This document shows positions 22,201 to 33,583 of a stretch of 64,000 nt of DNA, piece after piece. Every line of letters starts with the position of its first letter. The first letter of the stretch is position 1. The position numbers and the translations under genes are program-made. Below the pieces are notes generated by a model that saw nothing but the letters and a program-made list of their open reading frames with translations, had not been told where the DNA came from and did no database searches. The stretch is from the NCBI GenBank assembly GCA_947650365.1, contig CANTAL010000028.1:1437001-1501000 (forward strand), in the 5' to 3' direction. Source of the stretch: Chamaelirium japonicum. Taxonomy: Eukaryota; Streptophyta; Magnoliopsida; Liliales; Melanthiaceae.

Positions 22201-25200
22201 TGTGCAAACATCCCTCGTAGCTAGGCGTACATGAAGTAAAATTTAAAATAACTTTTGATCCACAAGTCCGATAGACATGAAATTAAAAACAAACTTCTAG
22301 AGAATGAAAAGAACAATCCATCGGGCTCTTGGATTTTTCGTGGGGACGCCAAAAAGCGATCAGCTGTCTTCAAAATCTAGGCGCTCACCTACATCAATGT
22401 TGAATACTATTATATTCGAAACTAAATAAATAAAATCTTGTGTTGAAAATTGCTTGTAAGAGGAGATTTGCTAATCAACATCATCATATAGGCTTTAGCA
22501 TTAGCGCCCTGCATCACGACAAAGAATGCAACATATTTTCCTAAACAATGCTTCTAATGTCAACCATTCTCATAGTAAAACATACCAATAAGGCATTGTT
22601 TAAAAGATCCTAAAAAAATTGAAATGATCTTTTAAACCAATCTCATTTCAATTTTTTTGGGATCTTATAAACAAAAAAATTGAAATGATCTTTGTTGTGA
22701 TGCAGGGCACTAGAAACATACCAATACATGCCTTCAAACCAATCTCATTGGTATGTAATAAACCAATCAAAAGGCCCTAGTAACATACGAATACATGCCT
22801 TCAAATGGTACACATATATATGTTATGCTTCATGCCAATATTATTTTCGCATTGGCTTGCATGGTCCTATAATGCATGGTTCTATAATGCATGGTCCTAT
22901 AATACTTCTATTTCTTACCTGTCAAAAGGTATTACACGAATGAAGAATTCTTTACTAGTTGGGATTGTGATTCTTATTTTGTGATTTCCTGATTGTTGTT
23001 GACCTATGATTATCACCAAGTAAGAGATAGTGTATTTTAATTATCTCTTTGTATGAGAGTGATAGGCAATTGAAAATCACGGATGTTGATCTTGGATATT
23101 TTTTTACCAGTCCAAAGAGGAATGTGATCACCTAATTGAATTGGCAAAGCCTCATATGGTGAAGTCAACGGTTGTTGATAGCACTACTGGCAAGAGTAAA
23201 GACAGCAGGTTTACATTTGGCTTCTATCTGTTAGGTTATTCTTATAAAGTTGTTGGTCTAGTTGATGTTTTTGATCCTATCTATTTTTGTAGAGTTCGGA
23301 CAAGTTCGGGCATGTTCCTCCAAAGAGGACGAGACAAAACGATTCAGGCCATTGAGAAAAGGATAGCAGATTTCACCTTCATACCTGTAGGTCTGTGATT
23401 CAGTTATTTTACATGCTTCTTAAATACCATTCATGATTCTATGCTCACTGAAATTTATAGCCATAGGGGGTGCGCTGTCTGGGTTCTGTATGAATCATGT
23501 TCTTATTATGCAAATAAGAAAATAACTAATGGAAGCGTAGAAAGAGAAAAAAATACATTTTAATGTTAACGGCATCACCACCATTATTGTTCTGTCTGCT
23601 CTAAAAGTAGTGTCTGCTCACACAATATTGTTAGGGTTGCCAATCTCTCAGAGCGCAATGGATGGCTTCTGGCTAAGAATATCTAGCACGAGAGGCAGGA
23701 AGTCACAATAGAGGCATAAGCAACTATTCCAATGGGTGGCACTTTCAGACGCACTAGCGTGGAACTTTCATTTTACCCATCATTTTCTCTTACCAATGAT
23801 AAGCACACTAGCTACGTCAGTTTTGGTTCTAAACGATCTTATTATTCTTGAGTGACTAAAGTTATATTGATTTTCAATATGCTTGTAAAGTGATCTTATA
23901 GGAAGGTGCAAAAGTTGATGAACGAGCAGCACATTGAGGTATAGGAAGTGAAGGTGTAATGTATGAGCTATACACAAAATTTGGAATGCAAAAGCATACT
24001 CATAAGCCTAACGTGCTTAAACAATGTGTAGGTATGGGTTTGGTCACCTGCAAGAGAGAATGCACAAATAAATTGTAGAATAAAGTATATTTGGAAAAAA
24101 TTTTGTACCAGGAATGTACATGTATTCCAAACTCATTGGGGATTGTATACTTGTTGAGGAAGAAAGTATGAATCTCGTAAAGAAGTCATCATACTGATGA
24201 GTAAATGATATGTGGATAGGAGAGCATGTCAATAAGGTAGTCGTGGCAAGTGAAATGGCAATCAATCTCTACGTGCTTTATGCGCTTGTAAAATACTGAT
24301 TGCTTACAATCTGCATAGCATTACAGTTATCACAATACATAATAGATTTCAATATGGGTTTTAATGTTAGAGTGAATACTCAACAAGTGAGGCTTCTCAG
24401 TATACTGTATACATATCAGCCATGGCATGGTAGCCAAGTTTATCACTGAATTTGGTGAATTTCCTACTTCTTGCCTTCTCTGAAAACAAGTGAATCTCCC
24501 AAGAATACGCAATGTCTGGTAATAGCTTGATCTATGCTAAAATCTTGACGAAGCTAAAGTGGAGATGTGGAGTGGAGACAAAAAGTGATCCAGTGATGGT
24601 GCCATGGAGATAATAAAGAACTCTAAGAACGATGACATAGTGAGTGTTCAGACTTTCTACAATTAATAGTAGTATTTTAAGAGGCGGGGGTGTAAGGCGG
24701 GGCATATTAACTGTCGTGGGGCAGAGCGTAAGCCCCATGAATTTTTAATTTTTAATTATATATATAGTGAATAGATTAAAAAACAGTAATACTATGAGCA
24801 AATTAAACATTGAAGCCTTTAAATATGGTTGATAAATCAGAAAAATAGAACAAAGATAATAAAAATGCACTTGTCATTGTCTTTCAATATCGTTTAAGAT
24901 CTAATTCTAAGTTTCTAACGAAAATTCAAATTATCTATGTCCATATTCTATTGATTCTATAATTCCATATATGATATAGAACCAATTTAAAAATAACTTT
25001 AGTTTTCAAAAATATCATAATCGTTATCCAAGAGAGTAAGACGCATATAAGAGATCATACGAGGACAATCAAATTTTTTTTTCTTCAACTATGCAGATAA
25101 ACTCCAGTGGGGCATAAGCGCAGGCCATTGGGGCGTAAAAGGTGTGCCTTGGGCGTTCGGGGCGTATGCCCCAATGGTTTGAGCGTAAGCCCTACAGGAA

Positions 25201-28031
25201 AAAAGCCCCAGATTGGACTGCCTGGGCGTTTTAGGACCACCCTGCCCCGGGGGGCTCCCCGAGCAAGCCCCAGGGCGCGTTTTTTAAAACATTGATTAAT
25301 AGGCATGAAAAATATAAGCAATGTGGGGGAGAAAGTAATATACCGAGAGTTCTAACATGCTACCCTATGTCGACTTCCAAAAAACATAATCCTTTCTAGT
25401 TGGTGTAGAAATAAGATCCTAAGTATGCAAGAGTTGCAATTATTCTCTTGCCAATAAGGAAAATTGACACTCTTGCGGTACGTTTGGGATCGTGATGATT
25501 TTTGGCCAGCCGTAAAAAAACAATGAAAACTTATAAAAAGGTGGTAGTAGAAGCAAGGCAAGTCGTGGTTGTGTCCTAATATCACGATTAGGATACCAAT
25601 ACTCGGAGGCGAAGGAGAGTTAGGATACTCAACTATTGAAGGAGCAATAGGAATAATAATTCTGAACAAATATAGTGAGGCGGGTCAACTTGCAAAAGCT
25701 TTATGTAAACCGTCATAATATGAGGCAGTAACCAAAAGAAAGAAAAGTATTAGACGCTATCTACTCTGCAGAAGTAGGAAAATACATAAAAAAAGTAATA
25801 CTCTCGATGGTTGCATCTTGTGGTTGGAATCCGTACTGTACACATGGACGCATTGAATCATGGCAGTTGACCAATCGTTGTAGTGCACGAGCAGTTTGCA
25901 ATGGCAACACTTTCAGTTTTCTGATTCCTTCCCAGCATGTCTGTCGTCTTTGCAAGGCTATATATAGGAAGCTCCATGGGCTTGGTTTGTGCGCTTTCGG
26001 TCCTCTGTATTTGCAACTAGCTTTACAGAAAGTCTGATCGATTATGCTATGTTTACCCGTATAGTTAGTCATGGTCGTGCAATCTTGTTTCTCTACGTCA
26101 ACGACATGATCATCATTGGTGATAATACTGCTACCATTGATTCTCTGATGCGATACCTACATTAACAGTTCAAGAAAGACCTTGGCAACCTTCGCTACTT
26201 TTTTGGTCTTGAGGTCACTTCCTCTCCTTGAGGATACCTGGTCCCTCAGCAGAAGGTCGCTTCTGATGTACTGAGTCGTGCTGGACTAACCAACTCTCGG
26301 ATCGTGGATGCACCGATGAAGTTTAATGTGAGGCTCCGTCCCACTGATGGCCAGTTACTCTCGGATCCCACTCGCTACAGACATCTTGTTGGTGTTCTCG
26401 TATATCTGACGATCACTCATCTTGATATCTCACATGTTGTTCGAGTTAGTCAATTTGTCAGCGCTCCTCGCTCGGTTCACCATGTTGCACTATTGAGGAT
26501 TCTTCGCTATCTTCAGGGTACGGTGACTCATTCCCTGCTACTATCATACTCGTTCTTCTTAGAGCTACGCATCTATTCAGATGCGGACTGAGCAAGTGAC
26601 CTTACTGATTGACGTTCCACCACTGGCTTCTACTTCTTAGGTGATTCACTCATCTCTTGGAAGAGTAAGAAGCATGATATCGTTTCCCTCTCTAGCACCG
26701 ATGCAGAGTATCGTGCTATGGCATGAACTATGCTATCAAAATCAGGACTAGTCGACGACTAGTTCCCAGGCGGTATTTTACCGACTGACTAATTCAGATT
26801 CTTTCATAGTTGGGCGGAATCCCGACTAGTTTGTCCACAGGTAGCATTCTGCAGCAATTATTTTTGTTGCAAGGAGTCTCTGCAAGCAATTTTGTTTGGA
26901 TTTTTTTTGCACTGCCTCGAAGTCTTGAGTCGCAACTATGGCTCTTACCTATAATCATCTGTTGAGAACCTGAGAATCTGAGATAAAAGCATAAACAAAT
27001 AATTATTTTTTATTTGTTGATATCCATATAACCCTATAATCAAAATTGGGGTTATTCACAGATTAAATATTAGCAAACAAATATTGTGATGAATTGTTAG
27101 TTCTGAGTCTTCTGACATGGGCAAGAAACCAATACAACTGTGTTCTGTTACTTATGTATTTATACCATTATGTGAAGTGTGAAGGCATGTATTGTTATTG
27201 ATCGACTAATACCATATACTTATTGACATTTATGCTAGTTCATATATCATATATGTTTAGGGAGGGGGGAGGGGGGAGGGGTTAGAATAAGTTTTGGCCG
27301 ACTAGTCCCGAATTAGTCCCGACTAGTCATAGGCCCTTGGCCGATTAGGAGCGTACTATCGACTTTGACTATATAGGGCATGGACAATGTGTGAGGTTGT
27401 TTGGCTGCGTCTAGTCGGTGGGGGTACATTTGACCTCGTTGACTCCCTTTTACTACGACAACCGGAGTGCTATCCAGATTGCTAGCAATTCGGTGTTCCA
27501 TGGACGCACGAAGCATATTGAGCTTATTTGTCACTTGTGTGATATTGCTACGTGGATGGCACGCCTTCGCTTCCGTAATAATAATTGGCTCCAACAGTTG
27601 TTGGAGCAACAAGCTCCAACAACTGATGTGGCAATCAATGATTGGACCATGCCAACTTGATACCTGTAGGGCCTAGTACTCCATACCAAACATGTGGGGC
27701 CCATATTACCACTTAAAACTCAAGGCTTTTTTTTAAAAATGGTTTATTTCATGAGTGGAGTATGGTCCAATTATTGATTACCACATCAGCTTGTTGGAGC
27801 CTATTGCTCCAACAACTGTTGGAGCCAAGTATTGTTCTTAGACTATTCCTTTCGTGGGGTATTTTCATCCTTGGTGACCTCATCTTATGTACTATATGGG
27901 GCCATTGCCCCATTGAATGAAAGTATGCCTTCACTCCCAACACACACACTCTCTCTCTCTCTCTCTCTCTCCTTGAATCTAATAGGATCAAGGAAGCTCA
28001 CAAAGCTATGGCTTTGATATCATGTTAGACA

Positions 28032-28082
<51 letters not shown>

Positions 28083-29553
28083 GGGAGTGAAGAGAATCTC
28101 TCACTCAATGGGGCAATGGCCCAATATATGCTATACATCAGATGGGGTCACCCAAGGTGAACATACTCCAAAGAGGACTAACGGTACCTGTACAATAAGG
28201 CTAAGTATGTACACTCTAACATATGTAATAGACCCTTTATACAGAGGAATAGGTCTCCCTACCCACCAACTAGCCTTTCAGGTTTCATGGCATGTCCCTC
28301 TTTTGCCATGTTGCCTTGTTTAGGTTTTCGGCAATATGTCATAAATATTTGTAATCACTCTGCTCTTTTTCCATTATGTGCTCCATAGCACCCCTTCTTG
28401 ATTTGGATATGGCTTTATTGTTGCTAATAATGATAGAAAAAGATTAAGCTTTCTTCCAACATTTCAACTTGAATGCTCTTGTGGAAGGATCTTCTGCATG
28501 CAAGGTTGGTTGACTCTACTTGATGGTGTTTGCCAAGGGTGTAACTGCTCAGTAGAGTCCTGAGGTTTCTAGTTTATTCTTTATTGTGATACTTTTGAGT
28601 ATTCTTATAAATAATGGAGCAACTGAATGTCAACATGTTAGTAAAACCTGGCTTTTGAGTATAACGGAAGATATAATTGCAAGCAAGGGATGTTTGTTTG
28701 GATTCTAATTTATCGTTGCTTATTACTATTTTGCACTTGGCTGTTTGCTTCTGTTTCCATTTTTTATTTTTCTTTTATGTTAGTAGCCTTCAGCTGACTT
28801 CATGTTTTACAGAGCACGGTGAGGGGCTTCAAATTCTCCATTACGAAGTTGGACAGAAATACGAACCTCACTTTGACTACTTCCTTGATGATTTCAACAC
28901 TAAGAATGGGGGGCAACGCATAGCCACCATTCTAATGTATCTGTATGCCTCGTACTCCAAATACATGTCAAATGCCCTTCACATCATGATCATGGTTTAC
29001 ATTCCATCGCTATTACAGTCTTACAGATGTAACTTCCAACATTTTCATTGGTTTTTCGCTCTCTCTCAGTACTGATGTTGAAGAAGGAGGTGAGACAGTA
29101 TTCCCTAGCGCCAAAGTGAACAGCAGCTCTTTACCATGGTATAATGAGCTATCAGAGTGTGCAAAGAAGGGTCTTTCCTTTAAACCAAAGATGGGAGATG
29201 CTCTGCTCTTCTGGAGCATGAGGCCTGATGCCACTCTAGATCCATCAAGTTTACATGGTAAGTTGTCTGTTAGTTTTCTAACCAAGTCAATCCCCCTTTT
29301 CAGGGCGTTATTTTTTAATCCACTGAGGGATCTGACTTTACTGTCTGATCATGTACTTTGTGTTTTGGATCTAGATTTTTTTCTTCTTCATATGATGGAA
29401 CACCTTAACACGAATGCCTGCTCGACAACTTTCGGTTGATATTTTCCACAAATATTAGCATATTCATGATGCCTTGCAGGTGGATGCCCTGTGATTAAAG
29501 GAAATAAGTGGTCGTCTACAAAGTGGATGCATGTCGATGAGTATAAAGTTTAA
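19202..29553 (+). CDS. P4H: Prolyl 4-hydroxylase, seven exons
   Basis: Exons: 19202-19395, 19530-19614, 23111-23208, 23293-23390, 28813-28942, 29070-29257 and 29480-29553 (867 bp, 288 codons plus stop). All introns are GT-AG and phases match. The enzyme hydroxylates peptidyl proline, using 2-oxoglutarate and Fe(II), in the ER/Golgi of the plant secretory pathway; substrates there are extensins and arabinogalactan proteins. Residues 19-43 are a hydrophobic membrane anchor, as in type II P4Hs. Iron ligands are His178 and Asp180 (PHFDYF) and His264 (LHGG); Lys274 (GNKWSSTKW) should bind 2-oxoglutarate, at the same His+10 spacing as in the Chlamydomonas enzyme. RTSSGMFL at 128-135 is the conserved family motif. 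Length matches the ~280-300 residues of plant P4Hs. The exons show no stop or frameshift. Introns 2 (3.5 kb) and 4 (5.4 kb) are swollen by transposons. Confidence 0.95.
20235..21040. repeat. Degenerate ~47-bp minisatellite in P4H intron 2, split by a MITE
   Basis: About five units contain a ctccttcaaggggggtttcc-like part and a ttgaaactttacctattt-like part. Two units lie before 20346 and the rest after 20915. The MITE at 20347-20906 interrupts the array. Confidence 0.6.
20347..20906. mobile_element. hAT-type MITE, 560 bp, in P4H intron 2
   Basis: The terminal inverted repeats are taggggtgggacttgggtgg and its near-complete reverse (one mismatch). The 8-bp duplication ctccttgt is exact (20339-20346 and 20907-20914). 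The interior carries cccgacccgcccaacccgaac-like repeats. There is no transposase. Confidence 0.9.
21041..22505. other. P4H intron 2, no further gene seen
   Basis: Unique-looking AT-rich sequence. Short ORFs have no recognisable domain. Confidence 0.4.
22506..22708. repeat. Nested inverted repeats (MITE-like hairpin) in P4H intron 2
   Basis: The outer arms gccctgcatcacgacaaag (22506-22524) and its reverse (22690-22708) match at 18 of 19 positions. Inside, 22606-22627 and 22643-22664 form a second hairpin with 21 of 22 paired bases and a 15-base loop. A MITE is likely, but no convincing target duplication was found. Confidence 0.6.
24150..24660 (-). pseudogene. Ty1/copia RT-RNase H fragment, minus strand, in P4H intron 4
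   Basis: On the minus strand, with several stops, it reads [16 protein letters not shown] (end of RT), then a [12 protein letters not shown] stretch, an YHAMAD region, [13 protein letters not shown] and [14 protein letters not shown]. These are the standard RNase H landmarks of copia elements in the correct order. It is old and broken. Confidence 0.7.
24661..25310. repeat. Repeat-like insertion with ggggc/gcccc ends, class unknown
   Basis: The left part (ggcgggggtgtaaggcgggg) and the right part (many ggggcgtaagcccc-like segments, ending gcgcgttttttaaaaca) are GC-rich around an AT-rich centre. The block interrupts the copia fragment on its upstream side. The ends are not precise enough to name a superfamily. 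Confidence 0.35.
25840..27586 (+). pseudogene. Ty1/copia RT-RNase H fragment, plus strand, split
   Basis: RT landmarks: [10 protein letters not shown] near 25940, [14 protein letters not shown] near 26090 (the usual YVDDM reads YVNDM), [13 protein letters not shown] near 26180, and [13 protein letters not shown] near 26505. RNase H follows ([20 protein letters not shown] near 26660). A 645-bp insertion interrupts it at 26733. It resumes near 27378 with CEVVWLR and, near 27450, [20 protein letters not shown]. Several stops are present. It lies in P4H intron 4 in the same orientation as the gene. Confidence 0.85.
26733..27377. mobile_element. Insertion within the copia RNase H, subterminal gactagtc repeats
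   Basis: The flanks gcatgaactatg (26721-26732) and gcatggacaatg (27378-27389) match at 10 of 12 positions and could be a degraded target duplication. Both ends are rich in ggactagtc/gactagtccc motifs. The termini begin ctat in both orientations. No ORF is present. The transposon class is open. Confidence 0.5.
27587..27826. mobile_element. MITE with ~64-bp inverted repeats, 240 bp
   Basis: The left arm from 27587 and the reversed right arm from 27826 both start ggctccaacagttgttggag and stay similar through tggaccat, about 64 bp. The first 20 bases are themselves nearly palindromic. Long arms suggest a Mutator-like MITE. The flanking duplication is not clear. Confidence 0.75.
27855..27985 (+). 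repeat. Partial copia-type LTR, plus orientation
   Basis: The stretch with ccttggtgacctcatc, ggggccattgccccattg and cactcccaacacac before a (ct)n tract is the reverse of sequence in the LTR at 28023-28221. The two therefore form a head-to-head pair 37 bp apart. Confidence 0.6.
28023..28221 (-). repeat. Copia-type LTR with adjacent primer binding site
   Basis: The 199-bp LTR has inverted ends tgttaga/tctaaca and an (ag)n tract at 28033-28080. Directly outside its left end, the minus strand reads tgatatcaaagccatagc, close to the initiator-Met tRNA primer site (tggtatcagagc) of copia elements. It should be the 5' LTR of a minus-strand element, possibly the one leaving RNase H at 24150-24660. 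Confidence 0.7.
28222..28812. other. End of P4H intron 4, no other gene seen
   Basis: AT-rich sequence ending in a pyrimidine-rich stretch and ttacag before exon 5. Nothing else is recognised. Confidence 0.4.
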
Positions 29554-30569
29554 TATACAACACTATGGTACTCTCTTGTTTATTGCTTATTCAGTGAACT
29601 TCAAGTTTCAACTTCAAGTTTCATAGCCACCACAGTAAATACTGTTGTCTGCCTTTTTTTTCTTGTCTTTTGTGAACATTTCTGTTCTATTTCTGGTCTC
29701 CATTATCTGATAAACATTTAAAAACATTCCGAGTTCTAGATCAGTCATATCAGAACCTTTCACTGGAAACATGTCAAGGGTATTGGTTTATGATACTGGT
29801 TGTATAAAACAGGGAGCTCAGGAGTCGTGTTTAAAGCCTTGATTTGTTAGATCATAAGTGAAACATATTTTATTTTCCTTGTTAATGCATGTAGTTTTGT
29901 CTAATTGCATGAAACTAGAGAAGGTATGGGTGCATGAGTGATGAAGATGATTCTAGAAATGACAAGCTAGAGTGACTATGAAGTCTTTGAGTAAAATATC
30001 ATTATGTAATAGTGTCTTTTTATATGATGGTCTTTTTAGTTTGAATTAGGAAAATAGAAAAGGCTAGAATTCTCCCCTTAAAATTTATATTGTATAAAAA
30101 AGACAGTGGCACACACATTAGAAAGTTCAAAAGAGTCAGATTACAAGGTCGATGCATAAAAAGACAGTGGCACACACATTAGAAAAGTCCAAAAGAGTGA
30201 GATTATGAGGTCGATGCATTACCTAGGACAGAAGATTCCTTAAACCTAGGTTTATGTTCGGAATAATTTTTGAATGTAGAGGTCCATATCAACCGGATCT
30301 GGGATCCATTGTGTAGAGTATGCTGTCAATATTTCATTATCAGTGATGAAACTTGCAACGCTTTGCCAGCATTTAGAAAAAAAAATTGAATATCCAAACC
30401 ATGGTTGACCTGCCACAATCAATTTTGAGCTGAACATCTGATCATGTTTGTTTGAGTTGTCTAACATTGCAATTTTAGTTTGGTGCAAGGTGTCTTTTCA
30501 TTGTGATGAAGGCATGTCCGCATGCACATGCATATCTGACCAAACAATCTGTCTCTAGTCTAAGCTTTA
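29554..30569 (+). other. Downstream of the P4H stop; 3' untranslated region or intron
   Basis: Shortly after the stop there is a possible donor (ctatg then gtactc near 29570). A 45-bp direct repeat (aaagacagtggcacacacat near 30100 and 30160) is present. No gene is seen. Confidence 0.35.
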
Positions 30570-30577
30570 TTGAAAAT

Positions 30578-31010
30578 TAGGGGTGGCAATGGGTTGGGTC
30601 GGGTTGAGACATAGGTATAAGGGCAAAACACCCAACCCGAACCCGACCCGTTTAATAAACGGGTTAAAAACTTAAACCCAAACCCGACCCGCCTAATAAA
30701 CGGGTTGACCCCCTGACCCGTTAAACCCGTTTACTAAATAGGTTGGGTCGTGTCGGGTTGGGTCAAGATGGGCCGGGTTGGGTCAGGTGGGTCGGATTGG
30801 TTCGGGTTGGTTCGGGTCGGGTCGGGTCGGGTTGACACGACCCATTTGGTAAACGGGTCAATCGGGTTATAAGTACAAACCCGAACCCGACCCATTAAAT
30901 AAACGGGTCAATCGGGTCAACCCGTTTATGACCCGAACCCGTTTAGTCCAAACCCAAACCCGGTAACTTCGGGTCGGGTTGGCGGGTCGGGTCAAGGATT
31001 GCCACCCCTA
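30578..31010. mobile_element. hAT-type MITE, 433 bp, filled with gggtcgggttgg repeats
   Basis: The 13-bp terminal inverted repeats taggggtggcaat and attgccaccccta are perfect. The 8-bp duplication ttgaaaat is exact (30570-30577 and 31011-31018). The interior is almost entirely degenerate gggtcgggt/acccgacccg units, with inverted halves. No transposase. Confidence 0.93.
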
Positions 31011-31018
31011 TTGAAAAT

Positions 31019-32222
31019 CTCAACAAATCAAGGGTCCTTTGCTTGCGGACTTTAGTCGACGAATCAGGGTTGAGAAGTTTTCCATTTTGAAATATCCATA
31101 TAACATGTAATTTAAAATTGAATATTATTGTCCACAAGTGATATTTTACACTATATAGGATGCTTCACGAGTGAGTTTAATCATATAAATATCCACACTG
31201 GCATTCAACTGAATATACCTTGCACTATGCTTGTGACTGATACTCATATTAACTGGACCTACTGTAAGATGCAAAAATGAATGATATTATAAGATATTTT
31301 CTCTTATTGCTCTTAATAACAAAATAAAGTTATCTTAATGAACAAGTAGTATGAAAAATTTGTCATATTGAATGCATGCATCTTGTGAAATCATGTATAT
31401 AAGTATATTTAAGGGTTTGTGTATAGGTCGACATCACCAAATATTAGGAATCTGAAGTTAGAAGGTGTAGCGGGTTTCCCTAAAGGTTTCTATTAATAAG
31501 CATCGAATCAATTTTCCGGAGTGGGAGCAATGGATCGATGACATGCGAGAATCGTGCAATCAAGTTAGAGGCTTTTCCCCTCCATATGGAGTAGACTGTG
31601 ATCCATCAAACATCTGAGCAATGTTTACAGAGTTGTTCTTAAGCTAACGCTAACCTCTCGTGAATATGCACACTTTGGTATAGCACAAAGGGACTAGGAT
31701 AGATCTAGGATTAATTGAGGTTTTTAGGAGAAGCTAGGGTTAGGAAATTCAAAGCAATTTCCGACAAATTGCACCTTTCTGGTTTTTTTTTTTTATCATT
31801 GCAAGGATTAAGGATCTATTAGGTTGATAAGAGGAAAAAAGGGTTAGTAGTTGAAATCAGAATTTCTTAATATAACGAGTTCAGCTAGTTTCACATAGGA
31901 GCAAACGTAAAATGCTTGGTCAATGCCTCTAATGTTACACAGTTCAATTTTAATGAACAACCCAAAGAAAATCTCTCCATCTGAGAATCTTATTATTCGA
32001 ATACAGCTTATGAGTCGCTAATTGTTTCGACACTAGTTGACGAGGAGTCCAGTAATGCTTGCCTGGATATCAGTGTTTAAGGCCTTCTCTTTTTGGTCTA
32101 TATCGCCGGTCCGTAATGTACTTAATTTTCCAGAACCTCTAGTCTAACATTGGGGAAACACATATATTTGGTTTCACATTTGCTCCGGTGATTTACACAA
32201 TGGAATTTTTGCATGCACATCA
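31019..32222. other. AT-rich, no gene recognised
   Basis: No ORF with recognisable similarity, and no clear terminal repeats. Confidence 0.4.
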
Positions 32223-32481
32223 GGGCAAATTATCGATTTTACATAGAGCACTCCCATTTTTAAAGTTTTATTAATAACCCCCTAACAAATTCTGTCATTT
32301 AATAAACACTCCCCACCGGGGGGGGGGGGGTTATGTAACATCATACGAGAGATTTTATGTAACCATACCGGGGCTTTTATTAAATGTCAGAATGTATTAC
32401 GGGCTTATTAAGAAACCTTAAAAGGCGATGGGGGGTTTTGTGTAATATCAATATTTTTCAGGGGGTGTATGCAAAAATCCC
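32223..32481. mobile_element. Degenerate MITE-like inverted repeat
   Basis: The two ends (agggcaaattatcgatttta... and the reverse of ...tatgcaaaaatccct) pair imperfectly over about 60 bp, including ttattaataaccc/gggcttattaagaa. A run of 12 G lies at 32319-32330. No target duplication was found. Confidence 0.45.
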
Positions 32482-32555
32482 TTAACAAAATTATTAGAAA
32501 CTTAGGTCCGACTGATCAGTTGGGTCATGTACTTACAAAGTTTATCCTTCTTGCA

Positions 32556-33000
32556 GGTATGAATCTGAATCCTTTCGGATGATTCCATTCAGCGGTATTC
32601 TTCTGCGTTCGAGTTGTTTTCTTGGCGTCATTTTTGTAAAACTTAAATTGTAGCTAACCGGGGATACGAGTATAGATGTCAGTCCCTTACTTCAGATTGC
32701 ATAGAACCAAGCCTGTTGGCGCTTGTCAGGGATAAACTGTTGGAAACTAAACACCGATGTTTCAGTCATAGTCTTGGACACTTGTGGGATAAACGAAGAA
32801 CTGATGCTAGACAGTGAAAATGAAGTAAAGTAATTATATTGTTGAGATATGTGTTTCTGGTTCTCTTTCAACTATTAGGCTGCAACTAATGAATGTTTAC
32901 GCCATGCAAGCTCTATATGGGAGGAATTATCTGCTGCACACAGCATCATGCACTATCCTATAGATGAATTGTTCTTCAACGTCGGCTTGGGGCATGCCTG
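32556..33000 (+). other. Candidate 3' untranslated exon of P4H
   Basis: A good acceptor (ccttcttgcag) precedes 32556, and the sequence after it is less AT-rich than its surroundings. If spliced to the donor near 29570, it would be a 3' untranslated exon behind a 3-kb intron. This is inference only. Confidence 0.25.
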
Positions 33001-33116
33001 AATGACTCCTAAATTATTCGTGATTATTGATGAATTTTATGTGTAGTTGATGAATTTGTTCATCTTTTGTCACTTTTTATTTTTATCATATGAATAATTC
33101 TTAATATATATATATA

Positions 33117-33340
33117 GAGGGATGCTTAGGTGAGATCCGTAGCCATCTGATGCATCACTCCATGTATCCGATGCACGCGGCGGGTTCATCGGACGGCTGT
33201 GGACCGTGCATTCCTCTCTCTATATATAGAGGAATGCTTAGGTGCGGTCCGTAGCCGTTCGATGCACTCGCCGTGTGGATGCACGCGGAGGGTGCATCGG
33301 ACGGCTGCAGATTGCACCTAAACATCTCTCTCTCTCTCTT
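33117..33340. repeat. Two adjacent type-A-like elements between (TA)n tracts
   Basis: 33117-33220 and 33229-33340 share gatgcttaggtg, tccgtagcc and catcggacggctg, and end in ctctctc. They are diverged relatives of the type-A palindromes downstream. Confidence 0.65.
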
Positions 33341-33351
33341 TATATATATAT

Positions 33352-33485
33352 AGAGGGTTTTGCTTGAATGCGGCATGCGGTGCGTGCGGCATCGCACCGC
33401 AGCCGTGCGATGCACGCGCTGCGTGCATGCGATGCACGCAGCAGTGCATCACACGGCTGCGGTGCGATGCCGCACGCACCGCATG

Positions 33486-33490
<5 letters not shown>
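33352..33490. repeat. Type-A palindromic element
   Basis: The arms gcggcatgcggtgcgtgcgg and its reverse at 33471-33490 pair almost perfectly around a gatgcacgc-rich centre. It is followed at once by (ta)n at 33491-33578. Confidence 0.85.

Positions 33491-33578
<88 letters not shown>
33491..33578. repeat. (TA)n microsatellite
   Basis: About 88 bp of pure ta. Further long tracts lie at 34166-34250, 34640-34696, 34873-34998, 35386-35426, 35842-35951 and 36348-36461. Confidence 0.95.

Positions 33579-33583
<5 letters not shown>

Noticed and set aside
30590-30990. Interstitial telomere-like tract
   Set aside because: Units are gggtcgggt/gggttggg, not the plant telomere repeat, and the tract is delimited by hAT ends and a target duplication.
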